Assembly: GCA_031390425.1 (NCBI GenBank) | Contig: JANMTL010000080.1 | Location: 1 to 9,825, forward strand | Source: PBB1 sp031390425 | Lineage (GTDB): Bacteria > Pseudomonadota > Gammaproteobacteria > Burkholderiales > Burkholderiaceae_C | Reading direction: 5' to 3' | DNA length: 9,825 bases | In this document: positions 1 through 5,818 of the stretch, in pieces | Numbering within the stretch: position 1 is the stretch's first letter | Layout: the number at the start of each line of letters is the position of its first letter | Program-made: the position numbers and the translations under genes | The notes under the pieces: generated by a model | Databases searched by the model: none | Seen by the model: only the letters and a program-made list of their open reading frames with translations | What the model was told of the DNA's origin: nothing

Positions 1-275
1 AGCTTCGACCAAAACTCACTCGTAGTTTCAACCGGGAGAGCGACTCTACATCGCACTCGGTATTGAAGTCAACCTGTATTCGGCTATTCACCCAACACAC
101 TGCTCGCTTCTCTACATCCCCGCCAGCTATCAGCGAAGCCCACGACTTTAGCACAGACCAAGAGGCGCGGGCAAGCGATTGCTTCGTGGGGGCATCGTGA
201 GGCGATGGCCTGCGAGGCACGGCGACCTGCCAGGCCACGACGCAGCCGCTGCACGATTCGGCACCTTGCGCCGAT
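1..275. other. Left-edge segment without a supported gene
   Basis: No convincing gene is seen here. Roughly the first 150 bases are visibly less GC-rich than the rest of the window. One plus-strand frame (from base 3 to about 200) and one minus-strand frame (open off the left edge and well past base 275) stay open, but neither has an ATG with a ribosome site. The minus frame has no ATG at all in this stretch and its third codon positions are not GC-biased as in the real genes. A 7-bp inverted repeat (206-212 with 231-237) is present but has no T-tract. It could be the remnant or edge of a gene lying to the left, or an intergenic repeat. Confidence 0.4.
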
Positions 276-287
276 GTGATGCCGCGG

Positions 288-317
288 CTGAGAGCCCGAG
301 CAGTTTTTTCCTACAAT
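288..317 (+). promoter_or_regulatory. Putative sigma70-type promoter of the AbiV-family gene
   Basis: CTGAGA at 288-293 matches TTGACA at 4 of 6 positions. TACAAT at 312-317 matches TATAAT at 5 of 6, and the spacer is 18 bp. The predicted transcription start is near 324. This leaves a short leader containing GGAG (338-341) before the GTG start at 348. The promoter lies inside the longer open frame that begins at 276, which argues against that earlier start. Assigned by eye only. Confidence 0.4.
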
Positions 318-347
318 TTCATGACGTTTGATGTAACGGAGATCTTC

Positions 348-1085
348 GTGTCCAGCAAAAAGAATCGGGGCTATCAGCTCACAACGGCACTGCTACGGGG
401 CTACCGCAAGGCAGCGGTCGACAACGCGCGAGAGTTGTTGTACGAGGCGACCCTGCTGTTGCGCAACAACCATTTCGCAAGAGGCTATTTTTTGTCGGTG
501 ACGGCGGTCGAGGAGATCGGCAAGGCGGTGCAGGCATTCGACGCGTTGGGGCGCAACGTCAGCGATCCGGAGGTCTCCGTGCGCGTCCGGCTCAATTTCG
601 AGGATTACCCGAAACGCATCATCGCGGCAGCCTTTCCATTGATGCAGATGGCGCCCGAACTGCGCGCTGACGTCGTGCCATTCTTCGAGATGTTGATCGA
701 ATCGAAGCGCTCCAGCGAGCCAGCTCTGTACATGGGCATCGATCCGCACAGCGCGAGGATCATTTCGCCCAACGCCTTGGTCAGCCCGTATAAGGCCGAA
801 AGAACGCGCCGCTTGGCACAGCTCATATTCGACTACGCGGCGCCGCACGTGATGGATTCGCCACCCAAGCTGCGTACGCGTGCGGAAGACGAGTTCTTTG
901 CGATGAAATCGGCGGTGCTGGTCTCAATGACACACAACGCCGATTTCTGGCAGTACTACGCGTCGGTGATGAAGAACGGCGACGTGGCATTCGAAGCGGC
1001 CGTCTCGGACTACAGCAAAAAGTACGTCGCCCGCGACCGCAAGTTCAGGGACGAAATCGGCCCCGAGCCCCACGCGGACGCCTGA
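348..1085 (+). CDS. AbiV-family abortive infection protein (HEPN_AbiV)
   Basis: A 245-residue cytoplasmic protein of the AbiV family. The lactococcal prototype is a single-gene abortive-infection defence against phage. The N-terminal third carries the family pattern: an N-A-R-x-L-L helix (about residues 26-31), a helix ending in A-R-G-Y-F-L, and the diagnostic E-E-I-G-K at 55-59. The remainder is helical and poorly conserved. No clear R-x(4-6)-H nuclease motif of active HEPN RNases is visible, so a direct RNase role cannot be claimed. The GTG at 348 was chosen because GGAG lies 6 nt upstream (338-341) and a promoter-like pair precedes it. The frame is open back to 276, but the ATG at 321 and GTG at 276 lack ribosome sites. 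It is followed after 38 nt by an unrelated DUF2845 gene on the same strand. No phage, integrase or restriction genes are nearby. The family call is from remembered motif pattern. Confidence 0.75.
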   Translation: MSSKKNRGYQLTTALLRGYRKAAVDNARELLYEATLLLRNNHFARGYFLSVTAVEEIGKAVQAFDALGRNVSDPEVSVRVRLNFEDYPKRIIAAAFPLMQMAPELRADVVPFFEMLIESKRSSEPALYMGIDPHSARIISPNALVSPYKAERTRRLAQLIFDYAAPHVMDSPPKLRTRAEDEFFAMKSAVLVSMTHNADFWQYYASVMKNGDVAFEAAVSDYSKKYVARDRKFRDEIGPEPHADA

Positions 1086-1123
1086 CCATCCTCGGCTACC
1101 GTCTCCGATCCTCGGGCAGGGGC

Positions 1124-1468
1124 ATGACGCGCTGGCATCTCTTCATCGTCACGGCCGCTTGCGTGGCCGCCGCCGGGGTGACGCAGGCCGAGTCGCTGCG
1201 CTGCAACGGGCGTTCGACAGAACTCGGCGACCTGCGCCTGTCGGTGCTGCGCAGTTGCGGTGAACCGACGCTGAGGGACTCGTTTTGCGCCCCGATCCAT
1301 GTCGGGCCGAATGTGATGTCGCTATTGCAACCGCACCCAGGCGCGTTCCTGCAGTGTTTGCAGGTCGACGCATGGCTGTACGACCGCGGCCCCGGCCACC
1401 TGAGCGCGACCGTGCGCTTCCACAACGGGATCGTCCAGTCGATCACCTACGGCCACGCACCCCCGTAG
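1124..1468 (+). CDS. Small secreted DUF2845-family protein
   Basis: A 114-residue protein of unknown function. Residues 1-22 form a typical signal peptide ending V-T-Q-A, so the mature protein should be periplasmic. The mature part has the DUF2845 pattern: L-R-C-N-G near its start (C27), then S-V-L-R-S-C-G-E-P-T (C45), and a C-terminal half with W-L-Y-D-R-G-P and F-H-N-G-I-V-Q-S-I. Mature cysteines at 27, 45, 55 and 78 could form two disulfides. The ATG at 1124 is preceded by AGGGG at 1118-1122, a purine-rich site placed unusually close. It lies 38 nt after the AbiV-family gene and may be co-transcribed with it, but no functional link is known. Convergent with the dehydrogenase gene to its right. 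Confidence 0.75.
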   Translation: MTRWHLFIVTAACVAAAGVTQAESLRCNGRSTELGDLRLSVLRSCGEPTLRDSFCAPIHVGPNVMSLLQPHPGAFLQCLQVDAWLYDRGPGHLSATVRFHNGIVQSITYGHAPP

Positions 1469-1579
1469 GTTGCCCGCCGCAGGCGGCTGCGATGCTCGAA
1501 CTCGGCGCGCGAGCGCATCGGCAAACCCAGACCCGGTCGACGTGCGTGCACCGATGCTGTCGCTGTGTGCCGCGACGCT

Positions 1580-1593
1580 GCGACGATCGTCGC
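1580..1593. repeat. 14-bp perfect palindrome
   Basis: GCGACGATCGTCGC reads the same on both strands. It lies in the gene-free gap between convergent genes. It has no T-tract and no nearby promoter-like sequence, so neither a terminator nor an operator role is supported. In GC-rich DNA a palindrome of this length can occur by chance. Confidence 0.3.
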
Positions 1594-1639
1594 GCAGGCG
1601 GTGCGGCCAAATCGATGCGACGAACGCGGTGGTCGACTC

Positions 1640-1682
1640 AAAAAAGCGGCTGAGTTCGAACGGAAGGAACGAACTCAGCCGC
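1640..1682 (-). terminator. Intrinsic terminator of the PQQ dehydrogenase gene
   Basis: Read on the minus strand, a perfect 13-bp stem (1670-1682 pairing with 1646-1658) with an 11-nt loop is followed directly by six T residues (complement of A1640-1645). This is a textbook Rho-independent terminator for transcripts leaving the dehydrogenase gene, about 100 nt past its stop. On the plus strand the stem is followed by TGTGTATCC, so it should not work efficiently for the DUF2845 transcript. Confidence 0.85.
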
Positions 1683-1746
1683 TGTGTATCCAGTGACCCG
1701 TCGCGGGCTGCTGGAAACCAACGAATCGAATTTCATGCAAGTACCA

Positions 1747-1775
1747 AACGGCCCGGCACGCTCGCCGGGGCCGTT
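1747..1775 (-). terminator. GC-rich hairpin just after the dehydrogenase stop
   Basis: An 11-bp stem (1747-1757 with 1764-1775, one bulged G) and a 6-nt loop begin 7 nt after the stop codon of the minus-strand dehydrogenase gene. The minus-strand transcript continues UUUGG, a poor U-tract; on the plus strand CTTTC follows. It may be a weak terminator for either strand or a stabilising 3' hairpin. The better terminator is the one at 1640-1682. Confidence 0.5.
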
Positions 1776-1782
1776 CTTTCAA

Positions 1783-3642
1783 TCACTCAATCGTCTTCAA
1801 CGACACGTTGGTAGGCACCAGCGCAGCCGCCTGCTTCGGCGCTGTCATGCGCTTGTCGGCAACCTTCTCGGCGGGCGCCGAGTCGGCCTGGGCATTGCCG
1901 CCCGCCTTGGGCAGCTTGAAGACCCACATCGTGCCGCCTTGTTCGAGCAGGGCGACCCGCTTGGCGACATCGCCACCCCACAGTGGCACCGCACCGCCCC
2001 AGCCGGAGGCCACGCCGACGTACTGCTCACCGTTTTGCTCCCAGGAGACTGGGGGCGCCACGATGCCGGAGCCCGTCTGGAATTTCCAGACGATCTTGCC
2101 GGTCTTGGCGTCAGCCGCCTGCAGGAAACCTTCCGGGGTGCCCCAGAACACGAGGTTGCCAGCCGTGGTCATGACGCCACCCCACAGCGGAGCGACGTTC
2201 TTGGCTTCCCAGACAATCTTGCCGGTCTTTGGATCGACCGCACGCAGGGCGCCGATGTAGTCGTCGTTGATCGCCTTGATCGTGAAGCCGGCGCCGAGGT
2301 AAGCGGCTCCCTTCTTGAAGGTGATCGGCTCGTTCCAGATTTCCATGCCCCATTCGTTGGACGGCACGTAGAACAGCTTGGTGTCCGGGCTGTAGGCCAT
2401 CGGCATCTGATTCTTGCCGCCTAGGAAGCTCGGCGTTGACACCACCGAAGCGCCCTTTTTTCCATCGGCGCTGGCCGTGGGGTCGCCTGGGCGGTTTTCA
2501 GGCACGAAGTTCGGCCGACCGGTCTTCAGGTCGATGCCGGTGGCCCAGCTGATCTTCTTGACGAACGGAAACGCATTTTCGAGCTTGCCGTTCTTCGCGT
2601 CGATGACGTAGAAGAAGCCGTTGCGGTCGGCCTTGCCGCCGAGGATCTTGCCGCCTTCATCGTAAGTAATGAACTCGTTCACGCCGTCGAAATCCCACCC
2701 ATCGTTGGGCGTGCCTTGATAGTGCCAGACAATCTGACCGGTCTTGACATCGATGGCGACGGTTGAGCACGAGAACAGGTTGTCGCCCTGGCGGATGTGG
2801 CTGTTCCATGGCGCCGGGTTGCCGGTGCCGAAGTACGCCAGGCCGGTCTTGGCGTTGTAGGTGCCGCCGAGCCACGGAGCTGCTCCGCCGGTCTTCCACA
2901 GGTCGCCTGGCCAGCTCTTGTTGACCGTGCCCGACATGCCGTTGTCGCTGGAGTTGCCGTCCTTGTCGAACTTCTTGCCCATGTGACCTTCGATGGTCGG
3001 ACGCACCCAGACCATCTTGCCGGTCCTCGGGTCGCGGGCTTCCACGCGACCGATGATGCCGAACTCGCCGCCGGAGACACCGGTCAACAGCAGACCACCA
3101 GCAATCAGCGGTGCGGCCGACATCGAATAGCCAGCCGTGTATTCGTCGATCTTTTCCTTCCAGACGACTTCACCGGTGTCCTGGTTGAGTGCGATGAGGT
3201 TCGCGTCGAGCGTGGCGTAGATGACCAGGTTGTCGTAGAGCGCCGCGCCGCGGTTGATCACGTCACAACACGGCATGATGCCTTCGGGCAGGCGGTATTC
3301 ATATTTCCACAGCTTCTTGCCGGTCGCCGCGTCGAGCGCGAAGATCCGTGAGTAGGAACTGGTGATGAACATCTTGCCGTTATGGATCACCGGCTGCGCC
3401 TCTTGGCCGCGCTGCTTTTCACCGCCGAACGAAAACGCCCAGGCCGGCGCCAGGGTGCCGATGTTGGAGGTGTTTATCTTCTTCAACGGTGAGTAGCGCT
3501 GGCCTTGATTGCCCATGCCGTTGGTCAGGACGTCGCCCGGCGTGGCCGCGTCGTTATCGATCATCTGGCTGGTCACGACTGCTTGCGCTGTCATCGAGGC
3601 CAAGGCCGTCATGATCAGCAGGCACGAAAGTTTCAATTTCAT
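1783..3642 (-). CDS. PQQ-dependent alcohol dehydrogenase, ExaA/PedH type, lanthanide-type active site
   Basis: A 619-residue periplasmic quinoprotein that oxidises primary alcohols (methanol/ethanol dehydrogenase family), passing electrons to a cytochrome c. Residues 1-21 are a signal peptide (K-L-K, hydrophobic core, A-Q-A). The mature protein is one eight-bladed propeller with repeated T-G-K/E-x-x-W docking motifs. Visible active-site features are the vicinal disulfide C125-C126 in M-P-C-C-D, metal ligands E193 and N275, catalytic D317, and a second acid D319 in W-D-F-D-G. In calcium enzymes (MxaF, ExaA/PedE) that second position is Ala, Ser or Thr; Asp is the known mark of lanthanide enzymes (XoxF, PedH). 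Motifs such as S-Y-S-R-I-F-A-L-D fit ExaA/PedH better than XoxF. There is no heme motif, so it is not a quinohemoprotein. A 41-residue Ala/Lys-rich tail (579-619) extends past the usual W-V-F-K-L-P end. The ATG at 3642 has an excellent GAGGA site 8 nt upstream. The preceding gap holds a sigma54-like promoter. Substrate is not determinable. Confidence 0.95.
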   Translation of the reverse strand: MKLKLSCLLIMTALASMTAQAVVTSQMIDNDAATPGDVLTNGMGNQGQRYSPLKKINTSNIGTLAPAWAFSFGGEKQRGQEAQPVIHNGKMFITSSYSRIFALDAATGKKLWKYEYRLPEGIMPCCDVINRGAALYDNLVIYATLDANLIALNQDTGEVVWKEKIDEYTAGYSMSAAPLIAGGLLLTGVSGGEFGIIGRVEARDPRTGKMVWVRPTIEGHMGKKFDKDGNSSDNGMSGTVNKSWPGDLWKTGGAAPWLGGTYNAKTGLAYFGTGNPAPWNSHIRQGDNLFSCSTVAIDVKTGQIVWHYQGTPNDGWDFDGVNEFITYDEGGKILGGKADRNGFFYVIDAKNGKLENAFPFVKKISWATGIDLKTGRPNFVPENRPGDPTASADGKKGASVVSTPSFLGGKNQMPMAYSPDTKLFYVPSNEWGMEIWNEPITFKKGAAYLGAGFTIKAINDDYIGALRAVDPKTGKIVWEAKNVAPLWGGVMTTAGNLVFWGTPEGFLQAADAKTGKIVWKFQTGSGIVAPPVSWEQNGEQYVGVASGWGGAVPLWGGDVAKRVALLEQGGTMWVFKLPKAGGNAQADSAPAEKVADKRMTAPKQAAALVPTNVSLKTIE

Positions 3643-3708
3643 CTGATGTCTCCTCTGGTGGGTGTGTGGCAAACCGGCACAACGATGGGGTGGCCAGGAG
3701 CCATTCCC

Positions 3709-3724
3709 GGCAATACGCATGCCA
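3709..3724 (-). promoter_or_regulatory. Putative sigma54 promoter of the dehydrogenase gene
   Basis: On the minus strand the sequence TGGCATGCGTATTGCC matches the sigma54 consensus TGGCACG-N4-TTGCW at all but two positions. The invariant GG (-24) and GC (-12) are exactly 10 nt apart. The predicted start is near 3699, giving a leader of about 57 nt before the ATG at 3642, which has a strong ribosome site. This implies activation by an enhancer-binding protein, presumably responding to alcohol or its aldehyde. No such regulator is in the window. Found by eye; not scored. Confidence 0.55.
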
Positions 3725-3796
3725 TTTCGTAATTGATCGCCAAGTTGGAAAATACTCAGTTATCAAGCAGGTGCGTCGCAGGTTTTCCCGTAGTCG

Positions 3797-3805
3797 CTGT
3801 CACAG
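3797..3805. promoter_or_regulatory. Possible operator half-sites upstream of the sigma54-like promoter
   Basis: CTGTCACAG is a 9-bp palindrome (central C) about 75 bp upstream of the sigma54-like element. It sits in a stretch (3791-3820) with related pieces: AGTCGCTGT to its left and ACTCGAACAGTC to its right. The distance is reasonable for an enhancer-binding activator, but the motif is short and I cannot tie it to a named regulator. Confidence 0.2.
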
Positions 3806-3872
3806 ACTCGAACAGTCGATCTTTGAATCCGTAAGAGATTGATCGGCCATGGCGGTCTTCCCGGGCCGCGGT

Positions 3873-4877
3873 TCACCGCGCCGCCGGACCGCGCAGCGGG
3901 ATCAGCTCGTAGCGCGGATACAGGTGCGAGATGTTGCGCGTGTATTCGGTGGCGAACGCCGCCCAGCCGCGAAATTCATCGGGCACTGGCGCGCGCAGCA
4001 GCTCGTTCATGTCGAGTCCGCGTGCGGCAGCGTCACGAAATGCACTGTCGAGCCAGCTCAGGTAGCGCCGGGTTTGATCGAGCCCGGCTGTGTCGCCCCG
4101 CACCGGCCCGTGGCTCGGCACCAGCACCTCGATCTGCGGATCGGCCAGAGCGCGCAGACTGGTCAGCCACGCGTCGATGTGCGCATGCGGCGTGGTGGGA
4201 ATGCGATCGGCGAACACCAATCCGCCCGCGAACGCGACGCCGCTTTCGGTGTCGAGCAGCACCAGATCGGAGTCGGTGTGGCCGCGCAGTTCACGCAACT
4301 CGAACACGCGGCTGCCGATGCGCAGCGGGCCCGGCGCGATCGGCGCGTCGGGCAGCAGTTCCTCGGTGCCCTTCATCCAGTCGCCGCAGAGGCGGTACAG
4401 GTTGTTCGCATAGCCGGCCGCGTCGCGCTGCATGCCGAAGAGCGTCAGTGGGGTGGCGCGGCGTGGCACATCGGCAAAAGCCTGGTTGCCGAGGAAGTAG
4501 TCCGGGTGCAGGTTCAGGTGAATGACCTGCACCACCGGCTCGGCTGTCGTGCGGGCGATCAGCGTGCGCAGTTGCTCGCCGTAACGGCGCGATGGCCCGG
4601 TGTTGATCACCACCACACCTGCGCCGGTGGTGATGAAGCCGGTGTTGATGATGTTGCAGCCGTTGCTGTTCGGCGCGAAGTCGGCGTTGGCGCCGTCAAC
4701 GACGTAAACGCCCGGAGCCAACGCGCGGGCGCGCAGTCCGTAGTCGAACGCTGCGGCGTCGATGCGCGGGGCATGCGGCGCGCTCGCTGCCGACATGTTC
4801 TGAGCCACTGCGACGGTCGGCGACAGCGCCCACCCCAGCATCAACAGCGCGCCGACGCGCATGCGTCCGGCCGTCAT
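3873..4877 (-). CDS. Quinoprotein relay SoxH-like metallo-beta-lactamase-fold protein
   Basis: A 334-residue exported protein of the metallo-beta-lactamase fold, closest by pattern to the SoxH-related 'quinoprotein relay system zinc metallohydrolase' families found beside PQQ dehydrogenases and SoxYZ-like carriers. Residues 1-25 are a signal peptide (A-V-A|Q). The fold runs from A-P-G-V-Y-V-V-D (54-61) to P-S-H-G-P (254-258). The usual H-x-H-x-D-H metal motif reads N122-L-H124-P-D126-Y127. Other positions: H200 (G-H-T-D-S-D) and H256 are kept, the common I-D-T-G reads I-N92-T-G, and the bridging Asp of G-D-L-V-F is Gly219 (G-G-L-V-F). So several zinc ligands appear replaced; whether this is normal for the subfamily I cannot verify. 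Its ATG overlaps the carrier's stop by 4 bp (ATGA), implying translational coupling. A dehydrogenase follows 230 bp downstream on the same strand. The biochemical reaction is unknown. Confidence 0.85.
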   Translation of the reverse strand: MTAGRMRVGALLMLGWALSPTVAVAQNMSAASAPHAPRIDAAAFDYGLRARALAPGVYVVDGANADFAPNSNGCNIINTGFITTGAGVVVINTGPSRRYGEQLRTLIARTTAEPVVQVIHLNLHPDYFLGNQAFADVPRRATPLTLFGMQRDAAGYANNLYRLCGDWMKGTEELLPDAPIAPGPLRIGSRVFELRELRGHTDSDLVLLDTESGVAFAGGLVFADRIPTTPHAHIDAWLTSLRALADPQIEVLVPSHGPVRGDTAGLDQTRRYLSWLDSAFRDAAARGLDMNELLRAPVPDEFRGWAAFATEYTRNISHLYPRYELIPLRGPAAR

Positions 4878-5674
4878 TCGACGCGGCTCTGGATCCGGGT
4901 GCCGCTGTTGTCGGATCCCACGATGCGAAGGCCACCGGCGACGACGCCCGGAAAGTCGAACGAGAACACCGGGTTCTCGCTGACCGGCTCGAACGCGTTG
5001 AGGCGCAGCAATTCGCGATCTTGCGCGTCGCGCACCGACAGGCGGTTGACGTAGAAGGCCGGAATACCGCCGACCAGTCCGGTGTCCATCGGATGCATCA
5101 CCTGCACGCGCAGGCGCGACAGCCCCGGCGTGTCGCCGCGAGCCGGGCTGCGCGGGAACAGGCGCACGCTGACGTCGCCGAGCGTCTGCGCCCAGGTGCC
5201 GTCTTTGCGGGTCGCACCGGACACGGTACAGCCGCCGCCACCCGAATCGACCCAGGTGCCTCCGACATGCCAGACGCCATCGCGGGTGCGCACCGCCGCG
5301 CGCACGGGGCTCGCTTGTTCGAGCTTGAAGCGAAACGACACGCTGGGCGCAGCCGCCAGCGGGAAATACTCGAGCACCTTGCGGATCGGGTTGCGGTCGA
5401 CCAGCACGGTGATCTGCTCGACCTCTTCGAGCAAGCCGACCGAGACGGAAATGGGTACGTTCATCGGGTCTTCGGCGAACGCCGGGCCCAGCACCTCGAC
5501 ACGCGGGTCGAACCGCACCGTGCCGTCGGCGAGATAAAAGCGGCGCATGTCTGCCCAGGTGTGGGTCTGAAACGGATCGCCTTCAAACGGATCGGCCACC
5601 GCCGCGCGCGCGTTCCCTGCCGCGAGCAACACCGCCGTCGACATCGCCCAACCCAAACTGTCGCGTCGCTTCAC
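4874..5674 (-). CDS. Quinoprotein dehydrogenase-associated SoxYZ-like carrier protein
   Basis: A 266-residue periplasmic fusion of SoxY-like and SoxZ-like domains. In sulfur oxidation SoxYZ carries intermediates on a SoxY C-terminal cysteine; in this family the carrier is linked to PQQ dehydrogenases and its cargo is unknown. Residues 1-24 are a signal peptide (K-R-R, hydrophobic core, A-R-A). The SoxY-like domain ends in G-G-G-G-C (C149), the only cysteine in the protein and the likely carrier residue. The SoxZ-like domain (about 165-262) has H-P-M-D-T-G at 194-199 and a Y-V-N-R-L strand. The GTG at 5674 was chosen over an upstream start at 5710 because GGAGGG (5678-5683) precedes it and the signal peptide then begins correctly. 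The stop overlaps the ATG of the SoxH-like gene (ATGA), so the two are one operon. The esterase ends 144 bp upstream on the same strand. Confidence 0.9.
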   Translation of the reverse strand: MKRRDSLGWAMSTAVLLAAGNARAAVADPFEGDPFQTHTWADMRRFYLADGTVRFDPRVEVLGPAFAEDPMNVPISVSVGLLEEVEQITVLVDRNPIRKVLEYFPLAAAPSVSFRFKLEQASPVRAAVRTRDGVWHVGGTWVDSGGGGCTVSGATRKDGTWAQTLGDVSVRLFPRSPARGDTPGLSRLRVQVMHPMDTGLVGGIPAFYVNRLSVRDAQDRELLRLNAFEPVSENPVFSFDFPGVVAGGLRIVGSDNSGTRIQSRVE

Positions 5675-5818
5675 AAGCCCTCCATTCCAGATCGCTCGCC
5701 GAGACTGCAATCACTGCGGTGCGGCCTTGTGTGATGAGAACCGTTGCCCCTGCATCGGCCTAGCCCGGGATAACCCGAAGCCGTGCCGCGCCAAGGGTCA
5801 TGTTTCCCGCAGCCGGGA

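Larger units (their letters stand above)
1469..1782. other. Convergent intergenic gap with hairpins, no gene
   Basis: A 314-base gap between the 3' ends of the DUF2845 gene (+) and the dehydrogenase gene (-). Small open frames on both strands look like high-GC chance frames: arginine-rich, low complexity, no ribosome sites. The gap holds a short GC-rich palindrome at 1476-1487 just after the DUF2845 stop, a 14-bp perfect palindrome at 1580-1593, and two hairpins at its right side listed separately. Confidence 0.6.

Noticed and set aside
90..96. ACCCAAC, matching the integron core consensus RYYYAAC
   Set aside because: No GTTRRRY partner at attC spacing is found on either side, and no integrase or cassette structure is present. 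A 7-base degenerate match is expected by chance.
1470..1814. Open frames on both strands in the convergent gap (for example 1470-1814 plus, 1447-1641 minus)
   Set aside because: They overlap the terminator hairpins or neighbouring genes, lack ribosome sites and are low-complexity arginine/alanine-rich.
3643..3720. 26-residue N-terminal extension of the dehydrogenase
   Set aside because: It would bury the signal peptide, which starts at the ATG at 3642 behind a strong GAGGA ribosome site.
3867..3880. CGCGGTTCACCGCG palindrome over the stop codon of the SoxH-like gene
   Set aside because: Very short hairpin with a 2-4 nt loop and no T-tract; not a credible terminator.
3849..5054. 401-codon open frame on the plus strand opposite the SoxH-like and carrier genes
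   Set aside because: It is antisense to two well-supported overlapping genes, has an arginine/alanine/histidine-rich composition and shows no family motif. Long antisense frames are expected in GC-rich coding DNA.
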